DNA of 35,204 bases from Turneriella sp. (GTDB lineage: Bacteria; Spirochaetota; Leptospiria; Turneriellales; Turneriellaceae): contig JABARV010000019.1 in the NCBI GenBank assembly GCA_019186965.1, forward strand, positions 1-35,204, written 5' to 3'. This document shows positions 1 through 8,221 of the stretch, in pieces. Position numbers and translations under genes: made by a program. Within the stretch, counting starts at the first letter, position 1, and each line of letters begins with the position of its first letter. The notes below the pieces were generated by a model. The model saw only the letters and a program-made list of their open reading frames with translations. It did no database searches and was not told the origin of the DNA.

Positions 1-34
1 TGCTTAATGGTAGACTGATTGATGTTTTTAACAT
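1..34 (-). CDS. 5' end of an unidentified gene running off the left edge
   Basis: An ATG on the minus strand (32-34) opens a frame reading MLKTSISLPLS before the window ends. An AGAGG ribosome-binding sequence sits four bases upstream, which is the main support. Eleven residues are too few to identify a family. It would be divergent from the O-acetylhomoserine sulfhydrylase gene, sharing the region 35-304 as a two-way promoter region. Moderate-to-low confidence. Confidence 0.4.
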   Translation of the reverse strand, partial: MLKTSISLPLS

Positions 35-1600
<1,566 letters not shown>

Positions 1601-1630
1601 TTGTAGGGAAGTATTTCTTGAAGTATAAAT

Positions 1631-1660
1631 TCGTGGGGTGCAATTGGAGCCACCCTACGA
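1631..1660 (+). terminator. Stem-loop downstream of metY, candidate terminator
   Basis: TCGTGGGGTG pairs with CACCCTACGA across a 10-base loop, forming a 10 bp stem with one G-U pair when read on the plus strand. It lies 30 bases after the metY stop, between convergent genes. No long T-run follows, so intrinsic termination is plausible but not proven. Confidence 0.4.
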
Positions 1661-1662
1661 GT

Positions 1663-2604
1663 TTAACTTAAGAGTAGTTTCCACGAACGGGGGACAACCT
1701 CGATTTTTACATAATCTGCTGTATCCATTTCGCCATCAACCATAACAGGCGTATTAGGGATAACTCCAAATTCCATTTTTTTAAACGAAAGGTGGAGTAC
1801 ATCTTTTGACGTAATATGTTTCCCGCTAAAAAGTTTTGGAAAAAGCCGCAAAAGCGCTAAACGGTTTTGTACACAGGGGATAATTGCATCGAGTCTGCCA
1901 TCTGATGTATTTGCCATTGGCGCCATTTGCATTTTGCCTCCGGTAAATTGCGAATTACATACCGCGATGAAGTTTGCTTTATATATTTTTTTTTCTTTAT
2001 CAGTGTTGAGGGTGTATGTACGGGGAGTGTGTAACGGTATTTTAAGTAGCGTCGCTAGAGTGTAAGATTTTTTAAGCCTTATTGCTAAAAGGTTTATATC
2101 CGAAATTAATCCCAATGCCCAAATATTTATGAAGTAGCGTGTTTTTTTTGCACTATCCTGTTTAAACTCAAACTTGCCACAATCGAGAATTTTACTTTGT
2201 TTTTTTTTAAACGCCTCCAAAAGCCTTTGGGTTGCTTTCTCGAAAGAGTCAATGCCAAAGTCGCGTAAAAAACTATTGCCGCTGCCTGCGGGTAAAAGTC
2301 CAATAGGATGTTGCAATTTTTTGGATTTGCTTGCATTAAAGAGAGCGCTGAGGCCTAACGAAAACGTACCATCACCACCCATAAAGATTAAACTTTTTCC
2401 GTTACGGTATTTGGATAAAGAGAGGTCCCCAAAATGTGCGGCGTTTTTCGAAGGGTAGAGTTCTATAGGAATACTTGGAAATTTTTGTTCCCAAATTTTT
2501 GCAAATTGGCTTGCAAGAAATTCTCCCTTACTTTTTCCGCTATTCGGATTATAAATAAGTGCAAAGGTGCGTAGAGGCATTTTGCCGCGATCTGCTTTCT
2601 TCAT
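1663..2604 (-). CDS. Diacylglycerol/sphingosine kinase-family lipid kinase
   Basis: A 313-residue protein of the DAGK catalytic family (YegS/BmrU-like), which phosphorylates a membrane lipid such as diacylglycerol using ATP. The N-terminal 'YNPNSGK', the nucleotide-binding 'GGDGT' at residues 76-80, 'LLPAGSGNSF' (the usual GTxN loop with Ser in place of Thr) and 'VMVDGE' near the C-terminus support this. Neither M1 nor M9 (2580) has a clear ribosome-binding site, so the start is uncertain. The gene lies directly downstream of the flagellin terminator, only about 12 bases after its T-run. It is therefore either read through from flaB or expressed from a promoter inside flaB. Substrate unknown. 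Confidence 0.85.
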   Translation of the reverse strand: MKKADRGKMPLRTFALIYNPNSGKSKGEFLASQFAKIWEQKFPSIPIELYPSKNAAHFGDLSLSKYRNGKSLIFMGGDGTFSLGLSALFNASKSKKLQHPIGLLPAGSGNSFLRDFGIDSFEKATQRLLEAFKKKQSKILDCGKFEFKQDSAKKTRYFINIWALGLISDINLLAIRLKKSYTLATLLKIPLHTPRTYTLNTDKEKKIYKANFIAVCNSQFTGGKMQMAPMANTSDGRLDAIIPCVQNRLALLRLFPKLFSGKHITSKDVLHLSFKKMEFGVIPNTPVMVDGEMDTADYVKIEVVPRSWKLLLS

Positions 2605-2616
2605 TGAAAGAAAAGC

Positions 2617-2646
2617 AAAAAAAGGGGGGCCAAAAAGTTACCCCCC
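2617..2646 (-). terminator. Rho-independent terminator of flagellin
   Basis: On the minus strand, six G (2646-2641), an 11-base loop, six C (2629-2624) and then seven T (2623-2617) make a textbook intrinsic terminator about 50 bases after the flagellin stop. It isolates the abundant flagellin message from the lipid kinase gene immediately downstream. Confidence 0.85.
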
Positions 2647-2694
2647 GAATGAAATCAGCTTTTGTTACACACCCGTTGTTTTTACCGTAGTAGC

Positions 2695-3561
2695 TTATTT
2701 GCTACCGTGTTCGATAAGAGAAACAACGAGCCGAGAGGAAAGGTTGGAGTGAGCCAACATCGCCGTACCACTCTGTAACTGTATCTGATTTTTTGTGAAC
2801 TCCAGCAGTTCTTCCGCCATGTCAGTATCGCGCAGGCGTGAGTCTGCAGCGACCATGTTTTCATAGCCTTGTCGGAGTGCATCAACCGTAGTTTCAATAC
2901 GGTTGTAGTACGCTCCTAAATCTGCCCGTTGCCGGACTAATTTGTCGATCGCGTTATCGACAGTGCCAATCATCTCGTTCGCCTGAAAAACCGTCGCGAG
3001 GGGTTTTTTGGCTGCCTTTGCGCCTTTGCCGGTGTAGAATCCAAACGCTCGGCCATTCATTGTTTTTATGAACGCCTGGATGCGCTGGTCTTTATTCGGC
3101 CCGACGTGAAAGAAAATTGACCCTAACTTTGAGCCGCGCGCGTAACGCCCAGTTAAAAGTTTCATGCGGTTAAATTCGGCGGATGTACCAATGCGATCGA
3201 TTTCGTCGACCAACTGTGATACCTCTACCTGAATTTGCTGTCTATCCGAATCGGAATAAATTCCGTTTGCGGATTGTACAGCCAGTTCGCGAATACGTTG
3301 CAAAATGTCGTTTACTTGACCCATGTTACCTTCGGCAGTTTGGATGAACGATAACCCATTCATCGCATTGCGCTCAGCCTGTTTCAAGCCTCTAATTTGT
3401 GTACGCATTTTTTCTGAAACCGCAAGGTTCGTCGCGTCGTCGCCCGCACGGTTAATACGCTCGCCGGTGGCCAGCCTTTCTATCGATTTCTCGAAGTTGC
3501 CGTACACCTTGTGCAAGTGCCTATTAACCGCTAACGCGGGCAGATTGTTGTTAATCTGCAT
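2695..3561 (-). CDS. flaB: Periplasmic flagellar filament core protein, FlaB-type flagellin
   Basis: A 288-residue flagellin, the core subunit of spirochaete periplasmic flagella. Conserved terminal helices flank a very short centre: the N-terminal D0/D1 region includes 'RINRAGDDATNLAVSEKMR' and 'ANGIYSDSDRQQIQVEV', and the C-terminal D1/D0 region includes 'QRADLGAYYNR' and 'ELLEFTKNQIQLQSGTAML'. The central 'FFHVGPNKDQR' is a hallmark of spirochaete FlaB proteins and the strongest taxonomic clue here. The start follows AAGGAGG with six bases spacing. The extreme C-terminus (LSSRLVVSLIEHGSK) differs from the usual short ending. Upstream lies a large palindromic element that may form the message leader. 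No other flagellar structural gene is in the window. Confidence 0.95.
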   Translation of the reverse strand: MQINNNLPALAVNRHLHKVYGNFEKSIERLATGERINRAGDDATNLAVSEKMRTQIRGLKQAERNAMNGLSFIQTAEGNMGQVNDILQRIRELAVQSANGIYSDSDRQQIQVEVSQLVDEIDRIGTSAEFNRMKLLTGRYARGSKLGSIFFHVGPNKDQRIQAFIKTMNGRAFGFYTGKGAKAAKKPLATVFQANEMIGTVDNAIDKLVRQRADLGAYYNRIETTVDALRQGYENMVAADSRLRDTDMAEELLEFTKNQIQLQSGTAMLAHSNLSSRLVVSLIEHGSK

Positions 3562-3583
3562 CTTCTCCCTCCTTGGAAAATTT

Positions 3584-3710
3584 GAAGAGATGTCCTAAAA
3601 GTTGAAAATTACGTATTTTTTGGAGTGCGAAGCACTCCAAAAAATACAGAAAATTTTAACTTTTTAGGTTGTCGAATAGCCGCGTCAGCGGCGTATTCGG
3701 CAATCTCTTC
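3584..3710. repeat. Multi-arm palindromic element in the flagellin leader region
   Basis: Outer pair GAAGAGAT (3584-3591) and ATCTCTTC (3703-3710) encloses two arms. Arm one is a long hairpin: CCTAAAAGTTGAAAATT (3594-3610) nearly matches the complement of 3653-3669, and inside it GTATTTTTTGGAGTGC (3613-3628) pairs perfectly with 3632-3647 across GAA. Arm two pairs CGAATAGCCGC (3673-3683) with GCGGC-G-TATTCG (3688-3699). Together they form a three-way junction ending about ten bases upstream of the flagellin ribosome-binding site. It could be a repeated genomic element or a structured 5' leader. Confidence 0.7.
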
Positions 3711-4105
3711 ACCCAGTTATGGGCACACGCTTTTATTCATGTGCCCAGAGCGACGGCGCCGCGTGGGCACCTGAATCCTTTTCCATAGGAAGGGGAGTTC
3801 TTTTTCAATCGGCTGTGTTTTTCCATAGCTATTTAAAAATCTATAGCTATGGAAAAACGGAGCTATACCCAAAGCATAACTTGCCTTAGTCGAGAATAAC
3901 GGCACAATCCATTATTAACTACAACTAAAATATTTAAACATAGTGTAAGTTTACGAAAATAAAAATAAGTTACATTAAGTTAAACACATATGTAATGGGT
4001 GTAGCAAAAAAGTACAGTTTTTACAAAAATTATGTATTTACGGCAAAAAGCGCGTAGTCACGTGGTTTGGTAAGTAGTGAGCTATATGGAGCGGTACGGG
4101 GGAAT
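3711..4105. other. Gene-free region upstream of flagellin with competing hairpins
   Basis: About 400 bases without a credible gene. Three copies of a GGGCAC motif allow two mutually exclusive hairpins: GGGCACA (3721-3727) with TGTGCCC (3740-3746), or GTGCCCA (3741-3747) with TGGGCAC (3764-3770). Further out, TTTTTCCATAGCTAT (3818-3832) pairs perfectly with 3843-3857. The stretch 3905-4060 is strongly AT-rich. The flagellin promoter should lie here or in the adjacent element, but I could not fix a convincing -35/-10 pair. Confidence 0.5.
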
Positions 4106-4233
4106 GTCTAAAAAGTCGCGAACCGCGCCTATGGGGTGCGGCGAAGGCGCGAAAACAGGGCATTTTGGGACGTTTTGCAAGCGGCTTGCTCGTCAAGCCG
4201 CAGTGTTTTCGCTCATTCGGCGACTTTTTAGAC
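4106..4233. repeat. Second multi-arm palindromic element
   Basis: Outer perfect 14 bp inverted repeat GTCTAAAAAGTCGC (4106-4119) and GCGACTTTTTAGAC (4220-4233). Inside are CGCGCC/GGCGCG (4124-4129, 4146-4151) and GCGAAAACA/TGTTTTCGC (4149-4157, 4204-4212). The latter encloses GCGGCTTG/CAAGCCGC (4181-4188, 4194-4201). It overlaps no credible gene and lies 35 bases downstream of the lipoprotein stop at 4269. The outer arm shares 'CTAAAAAGT' with the element at 3584-3710. Confidence 0.65.
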
Positions 4234-4268
4234 GGTCACGCAAGATAGTGAAAATTTCTATTTAGTTT

Positions 4269-4847
4269 TTATTTTGTTTGGCCATTTAAAAGCATGGTGA
4301 CAGTATTGCTTGCCTTAAGCGGCATTTGGGCGATTAGAGCTGTGGCTACAATGCTTGCGTTGTCTTTAACAGCTGCTAAAATCGATTTGTTGGCAATGTC
4401 ATACACTGCAGCGTAAAAATCGACATTTATGGTTTGTGGTACAGCCATACCACTACCTTTTTCAGCGCTAACGAAAACAATAGTGTCAAATTTACCGAAT
4501 TGGGCTGAAAGCTTTAAAATCTCGTCGATAGCTGCTGCTTTTAAATTTTGTGGATCGACAACTCCTCTATTATTTAAACCAAAGTCAGTATAGATTTTGG
4601 TCACTCCTTTTGCATTTTCAGGTAGGGTAGGAAGTATCTTTTTTGAACCGACTTTGTCAGCTACTGCTACTTTAAAAGCTGCTGCTACCTTTGCGTCACT
4701 TGAAGCGTTATCTTCAACAACGACCAAAACATTTTTACCATTTAGGTTAACTTTAGTTGTTTTATCGGGAAAACGTACATTCCCGCTGCTACAGGCGATA
4801 AACGATACGGTTGTGGCACAAACCGCTAAGAATTTAACTGATTTCAT
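4269..4847 (-). CDS. Putative lipoprotein of unknown function
   Basis: A 192-residue protein starting MKSVKFLAVCATTVSFIAC, a classic lipoprotein signal peptide with lipobox FIAC, so it should be lipid-anchored after export. The start at 4847 is chosen because AAGGAG lies four bases upstream. The frame stays open further upstream, but the extra 36 residues would hide the signal peptide. The mature part contains 'KNVLVVVEDNASSDAKVAAAF' style beta/alpha segments and no cysteines. I do not recognise the family. It stands alone on the minus strand, with a palindromic element beyond its 3' end and a divergent small gene upstream. Confidence 0.75.
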   Translation of the reverse strand: MKSVKFLAVCATTVSFIACSSGNVRFPDKTTKVNLNGKNVLVVVEDNASSDAKVAAAFKVAVADKVGSKKILPTLPENAKGVTKIYTDFGLNNRGVVDPQNLKAAAIDEILKLSAQFGKFDTIVFVSAEKGSGMAVPQTINVDFYAAVYDIANKSILAAVKDNASIVATALIAQMPLKASNTVTMLLNGQTK

Positions 4848-4997
4848 AGAGCTCCTTAAAATTAAAAATTTATTAGGATTGCCTAAAAAGACAAAGTTTT
4901 TTGAGTTTATTAAGCACTCCTTATGGATACTGTCGTGCCCTAAACTTCGCGTCAATAAAAACTTGACTTCGTGTTACCGTCGTACGAGCGTCTTACG

Positions 4998-5294
4998 ATG
5001 GATTGGTCACAGTTGATGGTTCGTGCCTTGGAAGAGGGGAGCATTCGCGAACTACATTTATATCAAGTTCCGGTGCTCAAGAATGTTGAAAACTGGAGCC
5101 AGGTAAAAGAAATAGGCAAAGTCGATTTTCGCGGTAAGCATTCAGACTATAAAGGGGCGATTGTGCAGTATGGACAAAATTATTATTTTCTACCTAACTC
5201 TCGCATCGATGCCCTTTCTGTATACCGCAAATGGAATTTTAAAAAAAATATTCGCGTAATAACGGAAGCGGAAGTAAAAAAGAAAGCAACTTGA
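4998..5294 (+). CDS. Small protein of unknown function
   Basis: A 98-residue protein beginning MDWSQLMVRALEEGSIRELHLY, ending in a basic tail (AEVKKKAT). A GTG at 4971 would add nine residues; neither start has a clear ribosome-binding site, so the ATG is preferred. It contains 'VDFRGKHSDYKGAIVQYGQNYYF', which suggests a small beta-rich fold. No known domain recognised. It sits 56 bases before the SpoIIE-type phosphatase on the same strand and may be the first gene of that unit. A TTGACT at 4963-4968 could be a -35 box but lacks a good -10 partner. Confidence 0.65.
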   Translation: MDWSQLMVRALEEGSIRELHLYQVPVLKNVENWSQVKEIGKVDFRGKHSDYKGAIVQYGQNYYFLPNSRIDALSVYRKWNFKKNIRVITEAEVKKKAT

Positions 5295-5350
5295 TACTTC
5301 CCTTTATGGTGGCGTAAGGATTGTTATGGGTTACTCGAAAAAGAGGTAAA

Positions 5351-7324
5351 ATGTATCTTTACGCCCGTCCAGTATCGCAGCTTGTAAAACCCCAATTTGT
5401 TGCGCAGGTCGAAAGTTCGCTCACCAAGCAAATGTTTTGGAATATACGCTTGGCAATCATTGGTCTCCTTTTTGGGATGCTCCTTTACTACGGAATGTTG
5501 ATGGCAGATGGCGGGATTGAAAAACATCTTACGTGGTTTACTATCGAATTTGGTGTCGGAATTCCCATGATGGTATATTTTTTTTTGGGCGAGAATTGGA
5601 TTAAATCAGCGCGAAAAAAAGCCATTGCAGCTAACATGCAAGCGTTATTAATCGCTTTAATTATTGGTGTTGGTTTTTTTTATCAGCTTCCTACAATCCA
5701 AAACCCCAATATTAAACTAACCGCGTTTAGCCTTATTATTGGGGTAGTTGGTGCCGCTGCTTTTACCTTCGCATGCAACCGTTTTACTTTTCTTCTCTTC
5801 TCCTTGCCATGGCTTTTGCCGATAACATTCTATTTCTTTTTTGTTTCGCGTGATTTGGGTTCAATGATTTTAGGCGGCATGGTTGTTCCTTACGTGGGCG
5901 TTCTTACTTTTCTTTGTTTGAAAGATTATACGCGTCGGGTTGAACTTATCCATTCTGGACTAAATCTTGTTGAAGAAAAAGAACAGGTCGTTGTCGCTTC
6001 GCAAAAATTGCAAGTGAGTCTTGATCTTGTTAATAAATTGAAACAACAGCAAGATGGAGATTACTACCTGACCTCGCTTCTTTTAAACCCGCTGGGTGTA
6101 AACGCCGCCGAAAAAGATAGCAACGTTACTGTTGATTTTTATACGAAGCAAAAAAAAGAATTTGAATTCAAAAGCCATAAACGTAGAATAGGGGGAGATA
6201 TCTCTATTGCGCATACTCTACGTTTTGAAAATGCTCCGGTGACGGTCTTTCTTAACGCAGATGCAATGGGTAAGTCAATGCAAGGCGCGGGTGGAGCGCT
6301 TGTTTTAGGGGCAGTTTTTCAATCAATCATAGAAAGATCTAGACAGAATAAGCTACGTAAGGCAGATACGTGGATAGTAGATGTATTTTTGGAGCTACAA
6401 AGAGTTTTTGAAAGCTTTGATTGCTCGATGCTCGTTTCTATTTTTTTGTGTGCTTTGGAAAATAATTCTGGAAAACTTTATTACCTAAACGCAGAACATC
6501 CTTGGGGAGTTTTGTACCGCGAAGGTAAAGCCGCTTTTTTACAAAACCGCAGTTACTACCGCAAGCTTGGAACGCCAGGCTTACAAAGCGATATACAAGT
6601 TGACCAAATGCAGTTGCAAGCAGGTGATGTAATCCTTTTAGGGTCGGATGGACGCGACGATATTGAGCTTCCCGGACACGAGGAAGGCCACCGTGTTATC
6701 AACGAGGACGAAAGTATTTTTTTAAAGCATGTCGAAACAGGGGATGGTAGGCTTGAAAAAATTTACGAGCTTACAGCTTCCTCTGGCGAAATTACAGATG
6801 ATTTCTCTCTTGTACGCATAGAGTATAAGAGAAAATCTGAAAATCCAAAAGCAACGAAAATTTTGAAAGAAAAGAGTATATCAGAGCTTTTGCGTGAAGC
6901 AAAACAAAAAGTAGATATGGGAAATTTTATGCAAGCAGCAGAATTGCTCAAAAGCGCTTTTGGTTCCGCATCTGTAGGGCCACGCGCATTGCGAGCGATG
7001 CTTAATTTAGCGATGCAGGCCAAAGACTATCCTTTGGCAATACGTATCGCAGAAAAATCTTTAGGTATAGAATCCGAAGACGCAGAAATTTTTTACTTGG
7101 CGGCGGTTGCCGAACGCAGGCTCAACCGTTTAGAAAAATCGTTGGAGTATGCACAACGGGCGTACCGAACCAAAAAAGAACCCCGCGTTGCGGTTTTAAA
7201 TTTGCTTGCAGAACTTTACATCTCGCTTAAGCAAAATGAAAATGCGCGTGCTATCTTGCACGAATTATTGGAAATAAATCCAGAAGATACAAAAGCAAAG
7301 CGCATGAGCGAAATTTTAGGGTAA
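5351..7324 (+). CDS. Membrane SpoIIE/PP2C-type phosphatase with C-terminal TPRs
   Basis: A 657-residue protein with about six N-terminal membrane helices (roughly residues 33-52, 62-80, 98-113, 123-142, 147-165, 170-190), a short coiled coil (~200-235) and a SpoIIE/RsbU-type phosphatase domain. Metal-binding aspartates are visible in 'GGD' (281-283), 'NADAMGKSMQGAGGALVLG' (302-320) and 'LGSDGRDDI' near 435-440, so it looks active. Tetratricopeptide repeats follow from about 510 ('LLREAKQKVDMGNFMQAAELL'). The usual role is dephosphorylating an anti-sigma-factor antagonist. No such antagonist or anti-sigma gene is in the window. The start is the ATG after AAGAGG; an upstream TTG (5321) is less likely. 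The following gene begins one base after its stop. Confidence 0.85.
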   Translation: MYLYARPVSQLVKPQFVAQVESSLTKQMFWNIRLAIIGLLFGMLLYYGMLMADGGIEKHLTWFTIEFGVGIPMMVYFFLGENWIKSARKKAIAANMQALLIALIIGVGFFYQLPTIQNPNIKLTAFSLIIGVVGAAAFTFACNRFTFLLFSLPWLLPITFYFFFVSRDLGSMILGGMVVPYVGVLTFLCLKDYTRRVELIHSGLNLVEEKEQVVVASQKLQVSLDLVNKLKQQQDGDYYLTSLLLNPLGVNAAEKDSNVTVDFYTKQKKEFEFKSHKRRIGGDISIAHTLRFENAPVTVFLNADAMGKSMQGAGGALVLGAVFQSIIERSRQNKLRKADTWIVDVFLELQRVFESFDCSMLVSIFLCALENNSGKLYYLNAEHPWGVLYREGKAAFLQNRSYYRKLGTPGLQSDIQVDQMQLQAGDVILLGSDGRDDIELPGHEEGHRVINEDESIFLKHVETGDGRLEKIYELTASSGEITDDFSLVRIEYKRKSENPKATKILKEKSISELLREAKQKVDMGNFMQAAELLKSAFGSASVGPRALRAMLNLAMQAKDYPLAIRIAEKSLGIESEDAEIFYLAAVAERRLNRLEKSLEYAQRAYRTKKEPRVAVLNLLAELYISLKQNENARAILHELLEINPEDTKAKRMSEILG

Positions 7325-7325
7325 C

Positions 7326-8189
7326 ATGCCTCGGCGGTATATACATATTAACTCTGTAGACGATATTGATACAACCAAGTTGACTCTTAAGACAATTGAA
7401 AACCGGTATATCGACCAGAGTGGCCGCAGGTATGCCACGCGGTTCAATATACGTACTCGAAAAATTGAAATTGTGCCAATCGCTTTAGGGCGTGAAGAAG
7501 CTATTTTTTTTAAGCGCCAGGCTGGCGGTATACAGCATACCTCTGAAAATGTTTCGCAGGAAAAAAGTAGTGAGCGGCGAGTACATCCTAACCCAATGAA
7601 ACTACCTTCTTGGGTAGCTTCCATGGGGATTGAACCCAAAACAGAAGGCGTAGATTTACAGAGCTTTTTGGGAATCGCCGAAAAAGAAATACAACGCAAC
7701 GGAGAGCGGTTTCGCGGTCTCATCCAAAGTTTAAAGATGTCGTCTGTTCTTGAAGATTTAAAAGATAGCAACCAACACGATGCAATTTTGGAGATTACCA
7801 ACATTTACGAGCGCGATATACAGCAGCACGCAGGCCGTGTACAATCGCTCGTTGTAGAATTTATGCGCTTTCCTAAACCTTTGGCGAGTTATCTTGGCCA
7901 AATTGACCGTAATTGTAAAAAATATGTTGAAAAGTTGGATGTAGAAAAGCAACGCCGCTACGCGATGGGGTACCTTCTCTCGGGAGAGATGTTTGCGCTT
8001 CTTAGAGGCAGTTTGGATTTGATTGAAATGATTGAAAATTTAACAAAAGAAGCAAAAGTAGATAGGTTAAGTTACGATCGTAAAAGCGCTTTTGAATCAG
8101 CAATGCAGACGTTAGAGTTTCTTAAACAGTCCCAGCGCGAAGAGCTTGCGGTGTTCTTAGGTCTTCTCGTAAGTGTAGATGTTATATAG
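7326..8189 (+). CDS. Unknown protein coupled to the SpoIIE-type phosphatase
   Basis: A 287-residue soluble protein; no signal peptide or membrane helix. The N-terminal ~60 residues (MPRRYIHINSVDDIDTTKL...) look like a small beta-rich module with 'IRTRKIEIVPI'. The region from ~110 to the end is largely helical ('LQSFLGIAEKEIQRNGERFRG', 'QHAGRVQSLVVEFMRFP'). I do not recognise a family. It starts one base after the phosphatase stop, so translation is almost certainly coupled and a role in the same pathway is likely. It ends convergently with the cyclic-nucleotide-binding gene. Confidence 0.75.
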   Translation: MPRRYIHINSVDDIDTTKLTLKTIENRYIDQSGRRYATRFNIRTRKIEIVPIALGREEAIFFKRQAGGIQHTSENVSQEKSSERRVHPNPMKLPSWVASMGIEPKTEGVDLQSFLGIAEKEIQRNGERFRGLIQSLKMSSVLEDLKDSNQHDAILEITNIYERDIQQHAGRVQSLVVEFMRFPKPLASYLGQIDRNCKKYVEKLDVEKQRRYAMGYLLSGEMFALLRGSLDLIEMIENLTKEAKVDRLSYDRKSAFESAMQTLEFLKQSQREELAVFLGLLVSVDVI

Positions 8190-8205
8190 AAACAACAGTT
8201 CACAA

Positions 8206-8221
8206 AGTTTTTTAAAAAACT
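8206..8221. terminator. AT-only palindrome between convergent genes, possible two-way terminator
   Basis: AGTTTTTT followed directly by AAAAAACT is a perfect 16 bp palindrome lying between convergent genes and touching the stop codon of the minus-strand gene. It has no loop and no GC stem, so it is a poor intrinsic terminator on its own. Confidence 0.25.

Noticed and set aside
3807-3835. Possible sigma-28 promoter for flagellin on the minus strand (TAAA ... GCCGATT)
   Set aside because: The spacing between the boxes is 18 bases rather than 15, the -10 is imperfect, and it lies about 245 bases from the flaB start within an inverted repeat.
4077-4265. Small plus-strand frame (62 codons)
   Set aside because: It is made of the arms of the palindromic element at 4106-4233, with Arg-rich sequence and no ribosome-binding site.
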